A stretch of 64,000 nucleotides of DNA from Gaiellasilicea sp963802765 (GTDB taxonomy: Bacteria; Actinomycetota; Thermoleophilia; Gaiellales; Gaiellaceae): contig CAWDJZ010000009.1 in NCBI GenBank assembly GCA_963802765.1, forward strand, positions 1 through 64,000, in the 5' to 3' direction. How positions within the stretch are numbered: position 1 is the stretch's first letter; the number at the start of each line of letters is the position of its first letter. Below are positions 9,611 through 17,619 of the stretch, in pieces. The notes below the pieces were generated by a model. That model did no database searches. It saw nothing but the letters and a program-made list of their open reading frames with translations, and had not been told where the DNA came from. The translations under genes and the position numbers were made by a program.

Positions 9611-10597
9611 GTGAAGACGCTACGCATCGCCGTGGTCGTGCTGGTCGCGGCGCTCGTCGCGACGGTCGTCGCGGCGGCGACGGCGCGCGGGGCCGCCAAC
9701 GCAGCCGTCCCCGAAAAGCTGGTGATCGCCTACCAGCCGGGCATGGGCTACGCGCCGCTGATCATCATGAAGAACCAGCGGACGCTCGAGCGCAGGTATC
9801 CCGGCATGGATGTCGAGTGGCGGGTGCTGCCCTCCGGTACGGCGATCACGAACGGCGTCATCGCTGGGCAGATCCATGTCGGCGCGATGGGGACGGGGCC
9901 GTTCCTCGTCGGCTACGCGCGGGGGATCGACTGGAAGATGATCGCGCCGCTCAACGAGGCCGACCTCTGGCTGATGACCAAGGACCCGAGCATCCGCTCG
10001 ATCGCGGACCTGCGCGGCAAGCGGATCGCCACGCCGACGAACACTTCGATCCAGGCGGTGATCCTGCGCAAGATGGCCGAGGTCCGGCTCGGGAACTCGA
10101 AGGCGCTCGACCCCGGCCTGCTCGCGATGGACCATCCGGACGGGATGCAGGCACTCCTCGCGGGGCAGATCGACGCGCATTTCACGTCGCCGCCGTTCCA
10201 GTTCCAGGAGAAGACTCGCGGCGCGCGCGTCCTCGGCCGATCGTACGGTTACTTTGGCGCGCACACGTTCCTCGGCGCGGTCATGACGTCGAGCTTCTAC
10301 GCTCAGAACCGGGAGTTCGCGAACCAGTTCTACCGGGACGTCGTCGCAGCGATCAAGCTGATCCACACGAACCCGAAGAAGGCCGCCTTGATCCTCGAGA
10401 ACGACGCCGGCGGCATCCCGACGTGGCGGCAGTTCAAGCAGTGGATCGGCAACGAGGCGATCACCTACACGACGCGGCCCCGTGGCCTGATGCGCACGGC
10501 GAACTTCATGAACCGAACCGACCAGCTACCCGGGCGGATGCCGGCGGCGTGGACCGAGCTCGTCTTCCCGCCCGTCGTGCCGACGAAGGGCTCGTAG
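9611..10597 (+). CDS. ABC transporter substrate-binding protein, SsuA/NMT1-like
   Basis: Secreted solute-binding component of 328 residues with a signal peptide (residues 1 to about 30, cleaved after an Ala-rich stretch) and no lipobox. The body shows the NMT1/SsuA fold signatures KLVIAYQPGMGYAPLIIMKN near residues 35-55, IHVGAMGTGPFL, and SIADLRGKRIATPTNTS. The GTG start follows a GGAGG-like ribosome-binding site at 9,597-9,602. As third gene of the operon it should set the specificity of the importer; the ligand is unknown. The last residues run directly into a stretch of gene remnants. Confidence 0.9.
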   Translation: MKTLRIAVVVLVAALVATVVAAATARGAANAAVPEKLVIAYQPGMGYAPLIIMKNQRTLERRYPGMDVEWRVLPSGTAITNGVIAGQIHVGAMGTGPFLVGYARGIDWKMIAPLNEADLWLMTKDPSIRSIADLRGKRIATPTNTSIQAVILRKMAEVRLGNSKALDPGLLAMDHPDGMQALLAGQIDAHFTSPPFQFQEKTRGARVLGRSYGYFGAHTFLGAVMTSSFYAQNREFANQFYRDVVAAIKLIHTNPKKAALILENDAGGIPTWRQFKQWIGNEAITYTTRPRGLMRTANFMNRTDQLPGRMPAAWTELVFPPVVPTKGS

Positions 10598-10635
10598 CCT
10601 TCCAGGGCTGAAAAGCCTCACGAGCCCGCGAACTC

Positions 10636-10698
10636 ATGGCGCAGGTCGTCGGGATCGTCAGCCCGGGAGCGATGGGGAGCGCCGTCGGGGCTGCGTAA
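10636..10698 (+). pseudogene. Remnant of a 6-phosphogluconate-dehydrogenase-like (NAD-binding) gene
   Basis: ATG 10,636 starts MAQVVGIVSPGAMGSAVGAA followed at once by TAA. The peptide is the first beta-strand and dinucleotide-binding loop of NAD(P)-binding 6PGDH/3-hydroxyisobutyrate dehydrogenase-like proteins, which normally exceed 250 residues. Only this head remains. The match is short but the glycine-loop pattern is characteristic. Confidence 0.5.
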
Positions 10699-10704
10699 CT
10701 CGCG

Positions 10705-10839
10705 TTGACGATCGACGAGCGGGCGATCATCCTGGCGGCGCTCGACGATCCGTCTGACGGGCTCGCCGAGCTGCGCGGTGTGCTGATGAACGAGCACCAG
10801 TGGCGGCAGAACGAAGGGTCGATCCATGAGGCCGGATAG
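10705..10839 (+). repeat. Short coding repeat, copy 1 (intact 44-aa frame)
   Basis: From TTG 10,705 the frame reads LTIDERAIILAALDDPSDG, then LAELRGVLMNEHQWRQNE, ending in TAG at 10,837-10,839. Bases 10,713-10,805 recur at 12,813-12,904 with roughly 80% identity and one lost base. The peptide has the look of a conserved C-terminal helix pair of a small protein, but I do not know the family. It may be a decayed gene tail or a short gene of its own. Confidence 0.4.
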
Positions 10840-10945
10840 GCGGAGGTGCTCCGCCAATAGGCCGATCGGCCCATAGACGCCGCTCCCGCCCGCGTTGATG
10901 CTGCAAGCGGGTACTGCGGTCACTGCGGGGAGGTTCACGATCGTT

Positions 10946-11542
10946 ATGCGGCTGAAGCGTCTCGTGCACGAGAAGCGCGCCTGGAGCGTGTCGCTGGTGC
11001 TGCTCGCGTGCCTCCTGTTGCCCGCGTGCGGAGGCGACGACAACGGCGGCGCCGAAGCGGCTCCAGGCGTTCAAGCTGAGACCAGCGCGGCGCCGGCAAC
11101 GACGGAGAAGGCTGAAGCTCCAGATCCGACCGTCGGCGGAGCGCGGGTGGCCTGTCCCACCAAGACGATCACGGTCGAGTTCTCACCGGATGGCGGCGTC
11201 GCGTTCAGCGCAGAGGGTGTACTTGCGACCTCCGGGAAGCTCCGCACCGAATCTGTCTACCGGTTTGCGGAGGGCTGCAGCCCAGCTGGTGATGACGTGC
11301 AGAACCGAGGCGGAGCCGTCGCCGAACCCTTCGAGGTAATCGAGGAAAAGGTGACGCTGAACTGCACGGCACCAACAACCATCGACGTCGCCGGGCGGGC
11401 AGCGATATTCGACAACAAGTCGGGGTACGAACTGAGTGCGGCTCCCGCAGGGTCATCCTCATTTTTTGTGAAGGCGCATTACGAGCCTCGCGGCGGCACG
11501 GCCTATCTGCTCTACGCGCCCGACAAGTGCAACCCTAAATAA
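10946..11542 (+). CDS. Putative lipoprotein of unknown function
   Basis: ATG 10,946 is the best start. It gives an N-terminus with Lys/Arg-rich residues, a hydrophobic segment and the lipobox LLLPAC at about residues 23-28, followed by a Gly/Asp linker and an Ala/Thr/Glu-rich spacer. The mature part of about 150 residues contains four cysteines (in ACPTKT, EGCSPA, LNCTAP and DKCNPK), which would allow two disulphides outside the membrane. The frame also extends upstream to 10,895 without support. No family is recognised. It stands alone between remnant-rich stretches. Confidence 0.6.
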   Translation: MRLKRLVHEKRAWSVSLVLLACLLLPACGGDDNGGAEAAPGVQAETSAAPATTEKAEAPDPTVGGARVACPTKTITVEFSPDGGVAFSAEGVLATSGKLRTESVYRFAEGCSPAGDDVQNRGGAVAEPFEVIEEKVTLNCTAPTTIDVAGRAAIFDNKSGYELSAAPAGSSSFFVKAHYEPRGGTAYLLYAPDKCNPK

Positions 11543-11930
11543 CCCCAACCTCAGGACCCCGGAAGTCGCGGCTTCGCTGGCCCGCTCCTAGACTCGGATG
11601 GGTGGCCGAAGCCCTCGAGCCGCGTACGTTCTAGCTCGACCAGCTCCCCTGCGGCGACGGCCTCCGCTCGTGCCGCCGTGACCAGCTCGCCGCCTGGGTC
11701 GTCGACTACGGATTGGCCCGGCCGAACGGGCATCCCGGCGCCTTCGAGTTGACTGAGCGCGGAGCCCAGGCAGCCGCCGGCGTCCGCGAGTTCCAAGCCT
11801 GGATTCGATCCTGACTCGGCGGGTCTTGGTCACCTGAGTAGGAAGGATCAAGAGGGCAGAACGGTCGCGTTGGATGAGAGCACGCTCGCCCAGCCGACGC
11901 TCTGACGCTAGAGCCGTTCGCTGAGCGCCA
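11543..11930 (+). other. Intergenic region with a possible gene remnant
   Basis: One forward frame (11,632-11,814) has protein-like character and is listed separately. The rest shows nothing recognisable. Confidence 0.35.
11632..11814 (+). pseudogene. Possible remnant of a winged-helix-like coding sequence
   Basis: This forward frame has no start codon but reads RRDQLAAWVVDYGLARPNG and then FELTERGAQAAAGVREFQAW before a TGA. LTERG followed by a helix is common in the wing and C-terminal helix of MarR/PadR-like regulators. The assignment is tentative, since the piece is only about 60 codons long. Confidence 0.25.
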
Positions 11931-12602
11931 CTAGCTTCGCCTCGGCGTCTTCCCGGGACGCGCCGATCCGGCTGGCGAACTCCGATACTCAGGGCCGTGC
12001 CAGACTCGTTGACCGTGTCCGAAGCTCCTGGCCGCCGACATTATGGGCGTGCTTGTCGGCGCTTCGCCTGAAGCCGCCGGGGCGGCATGGTCCGGCTCGA
12101 CGTTGCCGGGAACGGCGGTCCAGCCGTCTTCGACCGAGAGAACGGTCTTCCACGCCGCACGCGCCGCACGCCTGCGCCGAGTGTTCCACATACGCTCGAC
12201 CCCGCCCTTCGACCAATCGAAGATTTCGCCAACAGGCCCGAGACCCTCCAGAAAGAATCCGCCGGTGCTCCCGACAACCGACCCCCACTCAGTTCCAGGC
12301 GCTCTCTCGCGGCCCGTGAAGTGGACGCGCCGCCAGCGCTTCCCGACGCGAATTCTGACCGATCGGCGACGCAGCTTCGTCTCGACATCACGCGGCGAAG
12401 GGACACGAAGGATGGGGGCTTGCTCTTGCGGATCCGGCGTCCGCTTGTCAACGTCGTACACTCGAACCTCGCCCGTGTGCATCAAGACGAGCCAGGCCTC
12501 GCGTGACCGTGTGCGGGTGAACAGCCATCCGAGCGAGCTGACCAACCGGCCGTAGCGGGCGAGCCGGATGTGGTCGATGCGAAGCGGCCTCTCAGTGTCC
12601 AC
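11931..12602 (-). CDS. Hypothetical protein (223 aa)
   Basis: Reverse-strand frame from ATG 12,602, rich in Arg and Trp, with no signal peptide or membrane segment. Parts such as RLVSSLGWLFTRTRSREAWL, EVRVYDVDKRTPDP and GWTAVPGNVEP look like beta-strand-rich protein, but no family is recognised. The C-terminal 45 residues have low-complexity composition, so the genuine stop might have been lost by a shift near 12,040. The flanks carry remnants and repeats, so this gene could also be decaying. Confidence 0.4.
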   Translation of the reverse strand: MDTERPLRIDHIRLARYGRLVSSLGWLFTRTRSREAWLVLMHTGEVRVYDVDKRTPDPQEQAPILRVPSPRDVETKLRRRSVRIRVGKRWRRVHFTGRERAPGTEWGSVVGSTGGFFLEGLGPVGEIFDWSKGGVERMWNTRRRRAARAAWKTVLSVEDGWTAVPGNVEPDHAAPAASGEAPTSTPIMSAARSFGHGQRVWHGPEYRSSPAGSARPGKTPRRS

Positions 12603-12974
12603 GCCCAGCCTTCCTTGTTCGGCGGCGGGGTTGTCCGACGATTATCGAACAGCATCCCCGACGCAGCAAGACCGTTCAAGATCATGTGGAACGGCGCTCC
12701 TGGAACGACGTTTGAACACGACCGCGTGGTGGAAGCACGCCGGGCTGAACCTCACGGTCAGGTCCCTTAGCGTGGATGTCATAGGACTCTGTTCTGACTG
12801 CTGAGCACGATGCGACGAGAGGGTGATCATCCTCGACCAGCTCGAAGACTCGCCAGACGGCTCGCCGAGCTGCGCGGTGTCCTGATGAATGAGCACCAGT
12901 GGCGAAGACCGTGCCGACGAGAGCCCGTGTCGTAGAGTCGAACGTCGTCTTCATGACGGGATAAGGGTGACGAA
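12603..12974 (+). other. Intergenic region with second copy of the short coding repeat
   Basis: Apart from the repeat copy at 12,813-12,904 no gene is recognisable. The forward frame over 12,570-12,770 lacks motifs. Confidence 0.4.
12813..12904 (+). repeat. Short coding repeat, copy 2 (frameshifted)
   Basis: Matches bases 10,713-10,805 along its full length. The 3' two thirds (LAELRGVLMNEHQWR) are nearly identical, but one G is missing near 12,870 so the two halves lie in different frames (DERVIILDQLEDSPDG before, LAELRGVL after). It is therefore the broken copy. It lies 70 bases before the kinase-like gene. Confidence 0.5.
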
Positions 12975-13520
12975 GTGCGCTCGTGTCGACTGCTCATCAC
13001 CGGGGCCAGTGGAACTGGGACGACGGCCTTAGGTCGCGCCCTCGCCGATCGTTGGTCGGTACCCCATGCGGATGTTGATGACTACTTCTGGGTTCCGACT
13101 TCCCCGCCCTACACCACGAAGCGCCCGGTGGACGAGCGACTCTCTCTGATGAATGCGTTGTTCCTTCCGCGTGATTCCTGGGTTCTTTCGGGATCGCTGA
13201 TGGAGTGGGGTGACCCTCTGATCGAGAGATTTAGCGCTGTCGTGTTTCTCACGGTTGATCCCTCGATCCGCATGGACAGGCTGAAGGAGCGTGAGACCGC
13301 CAGGTACGGGAGCGAGTTCAACGAGGCTGCTCACCGCGAGTTCTTCGATTGGGCGCGGGGCTACGACGACGCGGAGTTCTCGGGTCGTAGCCGAGCCCGG
13401 CACGAACGCTGGTTGGCTCTGCTGCCGTGCCCTGTCTTTCGGCTGGACAGTGCAGTACCGGCGGCACGACTACTGGACGCGGTGACGGGATGGCTGAACA
13501 GCGGCACCGTCAACGGGTGA
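12975..13520 (+). CDS. P-loop nucleotide kinase-like ATPase
   Basis: GTG-started frame of 181 residues with Walker A GASGTGTTALG at residues 9-19 and a DVDDYFWVP segment near residue 34, as in shikimate/adenylate/gluconate-kinase-like small-molecule kinases. The lid-like region with RLKERETARYG lies in the middle. Substrate and pathway cannot be assigned. Related proteins are usually annotated as AAA-family ATPases or adenylate kinase-like. It stands alone on the forward strand. Confidence 0.75.
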   Translation: MRSCRLLITGASGTGTTALGRALADRWSVPHADVDDYFWVPTSPPYTTKRPVDERLSLMNALFLPRDSWVLSGSLMEWGDPLIERFSAVVFLTVDPSIRMDRLKERETARYGSEFNEAAHREFFDWARGYDDAEFSGRSRARHERWLALLPCPVFRLDSAVPAARLLDAVTGWLNSGTVNG

Positions 13521-13699
13521 ACCTGAGCTACAGCTAGGTCACGCTCTCCGCCGCTAATCCTCCGCGGCGGTGCCCCACACTCCCACTGCTCGGAGCTGGT
13601 GCCTCTTCGCGCCCACTTTGGTTCGGGCTTCGGCCTCGTTGATCGCGCGGTCGCGCTCGCAGCGCATCGCAGCCCGCCTTACGACTTAGATTGCGTGCG

Positions 13700-14098
13700 A
13701 TGGCATTGACCTTTGAATGGCGTGGCTCCTTCACGAACGCAGAGATCAACGCGTTGCACGCTGAGGCGTTCGACCACTCGCTTCGCTACGACAACTGGCG
13801 AGACCAGTTGGTCAAGCACAGCCTCGGCTGGGTCTGCGCACGGAGCGGAGGCGAACTGATCGGGTTCGTCTACGTTGCGTGGGACGGCGGCATCCACGCC
13901 TTCATCCTCGATCCCATCGTGGCCGCGGCCAGTCGCGGCCAAGGAGTCGGGACTGAGCTGATCGCCCGTGCGGTTGCTAATGCACGCACATGTGGCATCG
14001 AATGGCTCCACGTCGATTTCGACGACCATCTCCGAACCTTTTACTTCGAGGCGTGTGGCTTCGTGGCGACGAACGCCGGACTGATCAGACTTCGCTAG
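13700..14098 (+). CDS. GNAT-family N-acetyltransferase
   Basis: 132-residue protein from ATG 13,700 (an upstream TTG at 13,691 is possible). The acetyl-CoA-binding loop is seen in SRGQGVGTELIARAVANA (motif A, Q/RxxGxG) near residues 76-95, with preceding strand AFILDPIVAA and the terminal YFEACGF motif typical of GNAT enzymes. It transfers an acetyl group to an unknown amine substrate. There is no operon context. Confidence 0.85.
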   Translation: MALTFEWRGSFTNAEINALHAEAFDHSLRYDNWRDQLVKHSLGWVCARSGGELIGFVYVAWDGGIHAFILDPIVAAASRGQGVGTELIARAVANARTCGIEWLHVDFDDHLRTFYFEACGFVATNAGLIRLR

Positions 14099-14243
14099 CT
14101 CCACACACTGCCCCGAGCCGCGGCACCGCCCCCGGGTACGGGGGACGTACCGTGAGGCGGGTGTGTGCGGGGAGCCGGGCTGTGTCGGCTGCGGCTTCCC
14201 CCCTTCCCCCTAGCGGTACCCCGACACCAACATACTTCCGCCG

Positions 14244-14423
14244 ATGGCGGGAGCAGATCCCGGAGATCGGAAACGGATTTGGTTTGTCGTCGTGGGCGCA
14301 GTGGTCGGCGTGGCGCTTGGGATTCTCGTTAGCGTGACGACCGATGTTCCCCTTGCGCCGGAGGCCGGATTGCTGCTCGGTGCATTGGTCGGGTGGTTCT
14401 TCCGCGCGGGCCTACGTCGCTAA
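14244..14423 (+). CDS. Small membrane protein (59 aa)
   Basis: ATG 14,244 to TAA 14,423 encodes a charged N-terminus (MAGADPGDRKR), one hydrophobic helix (WFVVVGAVVGVALGILVSV), a short polar turn and a second helix (AGLLLGALVGWFF) ending in RAGLRR. Two helices with positive ends fit a small inner-membrane hairpin protein. The pattern is too regular to be chance, but no family is known. Confidence 0.55.
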   Translation: MAGADPGDRKRIWFVVVGAVVGVALGILVSVTTDVPLAPEAGLLLGALVGWFFRAGLRR

Positions 14424-14524
14424 CTGCTCTGCTGCGCGACCTCCGGCCGGGAACCGCCGCCATCCCCAACCGCCAGCCGCGTTCCTCGAGTACACGGCCC
14501 TCGCGGCCGCATCCTCTCCGTCGG

Positions 14525-14722
14525 CTAGCCCCGTGGCTCGAGGCAGCCCGCTACTCGACAGCCGCATGGCAGCGAACCAGGCGTGTCGTCCACCACCGCG
14601 TGGGGGCCTTTCGCATCAAACTTGATGAACATGTCGATCGCGGCGAACGCGGGGGCCGTCAGGGTGACGGTCGCGAGCAGCGCCGCGAGAGACGTGAGCG
14701 TGATCCGGAGGGAGCGATTCAT
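14525..14722 (-). CDS. Secreted Hcp-like N-terminal fragment (65 aa)
   Basis: ATG 14,720-14,722 follows AAAGGA by eight bases. The first 28 residues form a clear signal peptide (MNRSLRITLTSLAALLATVT then an Ala-rich cleavage site). The mature start AIDMFIKFDAKG resembles the first strand of Hcp-type tube proteins (DMFIKFDGIKG), which are normally 160-170 residues. Only about 37 mature residues follow before the stop, and they do not continue the Hcp fold. This is either a truncated gene or a different small exported protein with two cysteines (CGCRVAGC). Confidence 0.5.
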   Translation of the reverse strand: MNRSLRITLTSLAALLATVTLTAPAFAAIDMFIKFDAKGPHAVVDDTPGSLPCGCRVAGCLEPRG

Positions 14723-15035
14723 CGTCAGTCCTTTCGTCAGTTGGCATCGACGCTCACGGCGAATCGGCGGCCGCCCCCCGGCTACGAGCTCGAAGTTCAC
14801 GGCGTCTAATGCAAGGCGTGCGTGCGCGTCACCGGCGTCCTCCAGACGTGTGCGGATATCGAGAGCCGCCCCCCGAGAACTCTCCGGTCAGAGGAACGAC
14901 CATATCCCGGTGCGACGCGGAGCACAACAGGACGCTCGGGCGTCGTACCCGCTGCCTCTGGACGCTCTGCGCTGGACGACCCGCGGCGGCGCGCGCCGAT
15001 CGCCCGCGTCCCGACGGACCAAGCATGATCTCGCC
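14723..15035 (+). other. Intergenic region without recognisable gene
   Basis: The frame of the following methyltransferase stays open upstream to 14,583, but its codons here show no family similarity. Nothing else is visible apart from the promoter region of the reverse-strand small gene. Confidence 0.4.
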
Positions 15036-15728
15036 GTGACCGGTGGGACCGCGAAGTGGTGGCTGGACGAGCTCCGCCACGTCGGCGCCGAGCATCTCGA
15101 TGCCGGCTACGTGGCCGCCTACGAGGCGAAGTCGCCCACCGACTGGGGCGAGGACATCGCCGCGCTGCAGGCGTTCGGCGTCGATGCGACAAGCACCGTC
15201 GTCGATCTCGGCGCCGGCACGGGCGCGTTCGCACGTGCGCTGGCGCCGCACGTCGCGCGTGTAGTGGCGGTCGACGTCTCGGAGCCGATGGTTGCCGCCA
15301 TCCGCGCACACGGCATCGAGGCCGTCCACGCCGGCTTCCTCAGCTACGAGCACGATGGCCCGCCACCCGACGCCGTCTACACCCGGAACGCCCTCCACCA
15401 CCTGCCCGACTTCTGGAAGGTGATCGCGCTGGAACGGATCGCGCGGCTACTGCCGTGGGGAGGCGTCCTCCGCCTCAGAGACCTGGTCTACTCCTTCGAG
15501 CCGCCAGAGGCGCCGACCGCGTTGGCGTCCTGGTTCGCCGGCGCCCCAGAAGACCCCGCGGCCGGCTGGACCGCAGACCAGCTCGCGGAGCACGTTCGCG
15601 AGGAGCACTCGACGTTCACCTGGCTGCTGGAGGCGATGCTCGAGCGTGTCGGCTTCGAGATCGCCGGCCGCTGGCTCAGCCCGAGCCAGACCTATGCCGC
15701 CTACACATGTCGGCGCGTCAGCCGCTAG
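15036..15728 (+). CDS. Class I SAM-dependent methyltransferase
   Basis: 230 residues from GTG 15,036, chosen because similarity to the family begins at AKWWLDELRHVGAEHLDAGY. SAM-binding motif I is VVDLGAGTGAFARAL near residues 50-64, followed by acidic strand end VAVDVSE and motif DAVYTRNALHHLPDF (position of motif IV). The substrate is unknown; the layout resembles small-molecule methyltransferases (Methyltransf_11/25). There is no cotranscribed neighbour. Confidence 0.85.
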   Translation: MTGGTAKWWLDELRHVGAEHLDAGYVAAYEAKSPTDWGEDIAALQAFGVDATSTVVDLGAGTGAFARALAPHVARVVAVDVSEPMVAAIRAHGIEAVHAGFLSYEHDGPPPDAVYTRNALHHLPDFWKVIALERIARLLPWGGVLRLRDLVYSFEPPEAPTALASWFAGAPEDPAAGWTADQLAEHVREEHSTFTWLLEAMLERVGFEIAGRWLSPSQTYAAYTCRRVSR

Positions 15729-15941
15729 AGCCGGTCGAGGAGCTCGCGCTTCTTCTCAGAGCGCTTCTCTTGACCCCCCTCGCCAGACGCTGGCGAGAAA
15801 ACTGTCGCGTTTTCGACGCTTACCGTGCGCTAGAGGCGCGTAAATGTGAGGTCCCGTGAGGTCTCGGAGGCCGGTTGGGCCCGCAAACCCGCGTGGAGAC
15901 ACGAAGCTTGTACTAGTTGGTGAAGTCCTCCACGAGGGCGG

Positions 15942-16475
15942 TCAGTCTAACTCTCGGAAGGCGCCGTCCCGGAACTCGAGCCCGTAGACGGCGCAGTTGC
16001 CCCAGCGCCCGAGCCGTTCCCCGAGTGCGTCGTGCCAGAGCGCGTTCAGCGCGCCGCCGTGCGAGACGACGAGGACGGTCTCGCCCGGATGCGCGTCGAC
16101 GATGCGATGGGCGGCCGCCAGGACACGTGCTCGAACCTCGTCGTAGGTCTCGCCGTCGTGCTGTTCGTGGTCGCCGTAACGCGCGTCGATCTCTTCACGC
16201 GTGAGGCCCTCCCAGGAGCCGAAGTCACGTTCCCGCAGGGAGACGTCGAGCCGGACCTCCTGCCCTTTGGACGCGGCGACGATCTCGGCCGTTTCGCGCG
16301 CCCGCCTGAGGTCGCTCGCGTAGATCGCGTCGAGGTCGGTATCCGCCAGCTGCTCCGCGAGCTCGGCCGCCTGGCGCCGTCCGAGCTCGTTCAGCTCGGT
16401 GTCGGAGGTGCCCTGCACCCGCAGCTCGCGGTTCCAGTCCGTCTCGCCGTGTCGCGCCAGGAGGAGCGTCGTCAC
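15942..16475 (-). CDS. Histidine phosphatase family protein (phosphoglycerate mutase-like)
   Basis: 177 residues with the catalytic RHGETDWN at 8-15 (phosphohistidine at residue 9), acid residue in LRERDFGSWEG, and second catalytic His in VVSHGGAL near residue 142. These residues form the 2-His phosphatase site. The family includes phosphoglycerate mutase GpmB and alpha-ribazole phosphatase, so the substrate is open. It is divergent from the SDR gene, with only 19 bases between the starts. Confidence 0.9.
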   Translation of the reverse strand: MTTLLLARHGETDWNRELRVQGTSDTELNELGRRQAAELAEQLADTDLDAIYASDLRRARETAEIVAASKGQEVRLDVSLRERDFGSWEGLTREEIDARYGDHEQHDGETYDEVRARVLAAAHRIVDAHPGETVLVVSHGGALNALWHDALGERLGRWGNCAVYGLEFRDGAFRELD

Positions 16476-16494
16476 GCCGTTACGCTAGCCATCC

Positions 16495-17248
16495 GTGGAC
16501 CTGGCACTGAGCGGAAAGCGCTGCATCGTCACCGGCTCGACCGGTGGGATCGGGCTCGAGACGACGAAGCTGCTCGTGGCCGAGGGAGCCCGTGTCGTCA
16601 GCTGCGGTCGCAGCGACGCGCCCGAGGTCGGTGAAACGCTCCATGTTCGCGCCGACCTGTCCGAGCCGGACGCGCCGGCGCGTCTCGTCGAGGAGGCCGT
16701 CGATGCGCTCGGCGGGCTCGACGTGCTCGTCAACAACGTCGGCGTCGCGGTCCAGGCGCGGTTCGAGGAGGTTCCGGACGCGGACTGGGATGCGATGTGG
16801 CAGCTGAACGTGATGAGCTACGTGCGCGCGATCCGCGCAGCCTTGCCCCACCTTCGCGCATCGAAGGGCGTCGTCGTCAATGTCTCGTCGACGGCCGGAA
16901 AGCGCCCCTCGGGCGGGAATGCCGCACTACTCGGTCACGAAGGCGGCGGTGCTCTCCCTGTCCCGCCTGGTCGCCGATCTCTACGCAGGCGACGGGATCC
17001 GCTGCAACGCCGTCACGCCCGGGCCGACCGCAACCGAGGCGTGGCTCGGCGAGGGCGGGCTCGCCGACCAGCAGGGCGGCGACCGTGACGATGTGCTCGC
17101 GAAGGTGGCGGCGGGGCGGCCGCTCGGCCGGCTCGCGCAGCCGGAGGAGATCGCCGACGTGATCGTTTTCCTCGCCTCCGGCCGCGCGTCCTACGTCACG
17201 GGCGCTGCCTGGTCGGCCGACGGCGGCACCGTCCCGATCATCGTCTAG
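16495..17248 (+). CDS. Short-chain dehydrogenase/reductase (one frameshift)
   Basis: NAD(P)-dependent oxidoreductase of about 250 residues. The cofactor loop TGSTGGIG is at residues 14-21, NNVG near 82, and catalytic YSVTK near 144, followed by RCNAVTPGPTATEA and a typical C-terminus GAAWSADGGTVP. A single extra A at about 16,918-16,919 moves the second half into another frame; otherwise all motifs are intact, so a sequence error is likelier than a pseudogene. Its TAG overlaps the GTG of the cupin gene by one base, suggesting a shared operon. Confidence 0.85.
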
Positions 17249-17598
17249 TGCGCGACTTCGTCATCGTCGAGTGGGAGGACCCCGGCGGAACGGAGTGGAT
17301 CGCGCCGCTCCACGTCCATCACGCCGACGACGAGGCGTGGTACGTGCTCGCCGGCAGCCTGCGCTTCCTTCTCGCGGGCGAGCTCGTCGACGCGCCGGCC
17401 GGCACCACGATCTTTGCGGCCAAGGGAACCGCGCACGCCTACGGCAACCCCTCGCCGGAGCCGGCCCGCTACCTGCTCGTGATGACACCGAAGATCGAGC
17501 GCCTGATCGAGCGCCTCCACGAGGGCGACTGGAAGGACATCCACGAGCTCTTCCGGGAGTACGACTCGGAGCTCCTCCCACCTCCGGCGCAATCCTGA
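17248..17598 (+). CDS. Cupin-domain protein
   Basis: 116-residue single-domain cupin. The metal-binding motif 1 is HVHHADDEAWYVLAG near residues 25-39 (two His and the Glu), and motif 2 is the GTAHAYGNPSPEP region near residues 64-76. Cupins of this size include isomerases, dioxygenases and binding proteins, so the role is undefined. It starts on the last base of the SDR stop codon and ends 21 bases before dgt. Confidence 0.8.
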   Translation: MRDFVIVEWEDPGGTEWIAPLHVHHADDEAWYVLAGSLRFLLAGELVDAPAGTTIFAAKGTAHAYGNPSPEPARYLLVMTPKIERLIERLHEGDWKDIHELFREYDSELLPPPAQS

Positions 17599-17619
17599 GC
17601 GGCGACTAGGCTGATACCA

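Larger units (their letters stand above)
10598..10945 (+). other. Intergenic stretch with gene remnants
   Basis: Contains the start of a Rossmann-fold dehydrogenase (10,636-10,698) and one copy of a duplicated short coding repeat (10,705-10,839), both listed separately. Nothing else is visible. Confidence 0.5.

Noticed and set aside
8542..9699. Long Arg/Glu/Ala-rich frames opposite the ABC importer and many other genes
   Set aside because: High-GC DNA keeps antisense frames open; these have shadow-type composition and no motifs.
13557..13670. Possible 37-residue reverse-strand peptide starting MRCERDRAINEAEART
   Set aside because: Short, without a clear ribosome-binding site or conserved feature; insufficient to call a gene.
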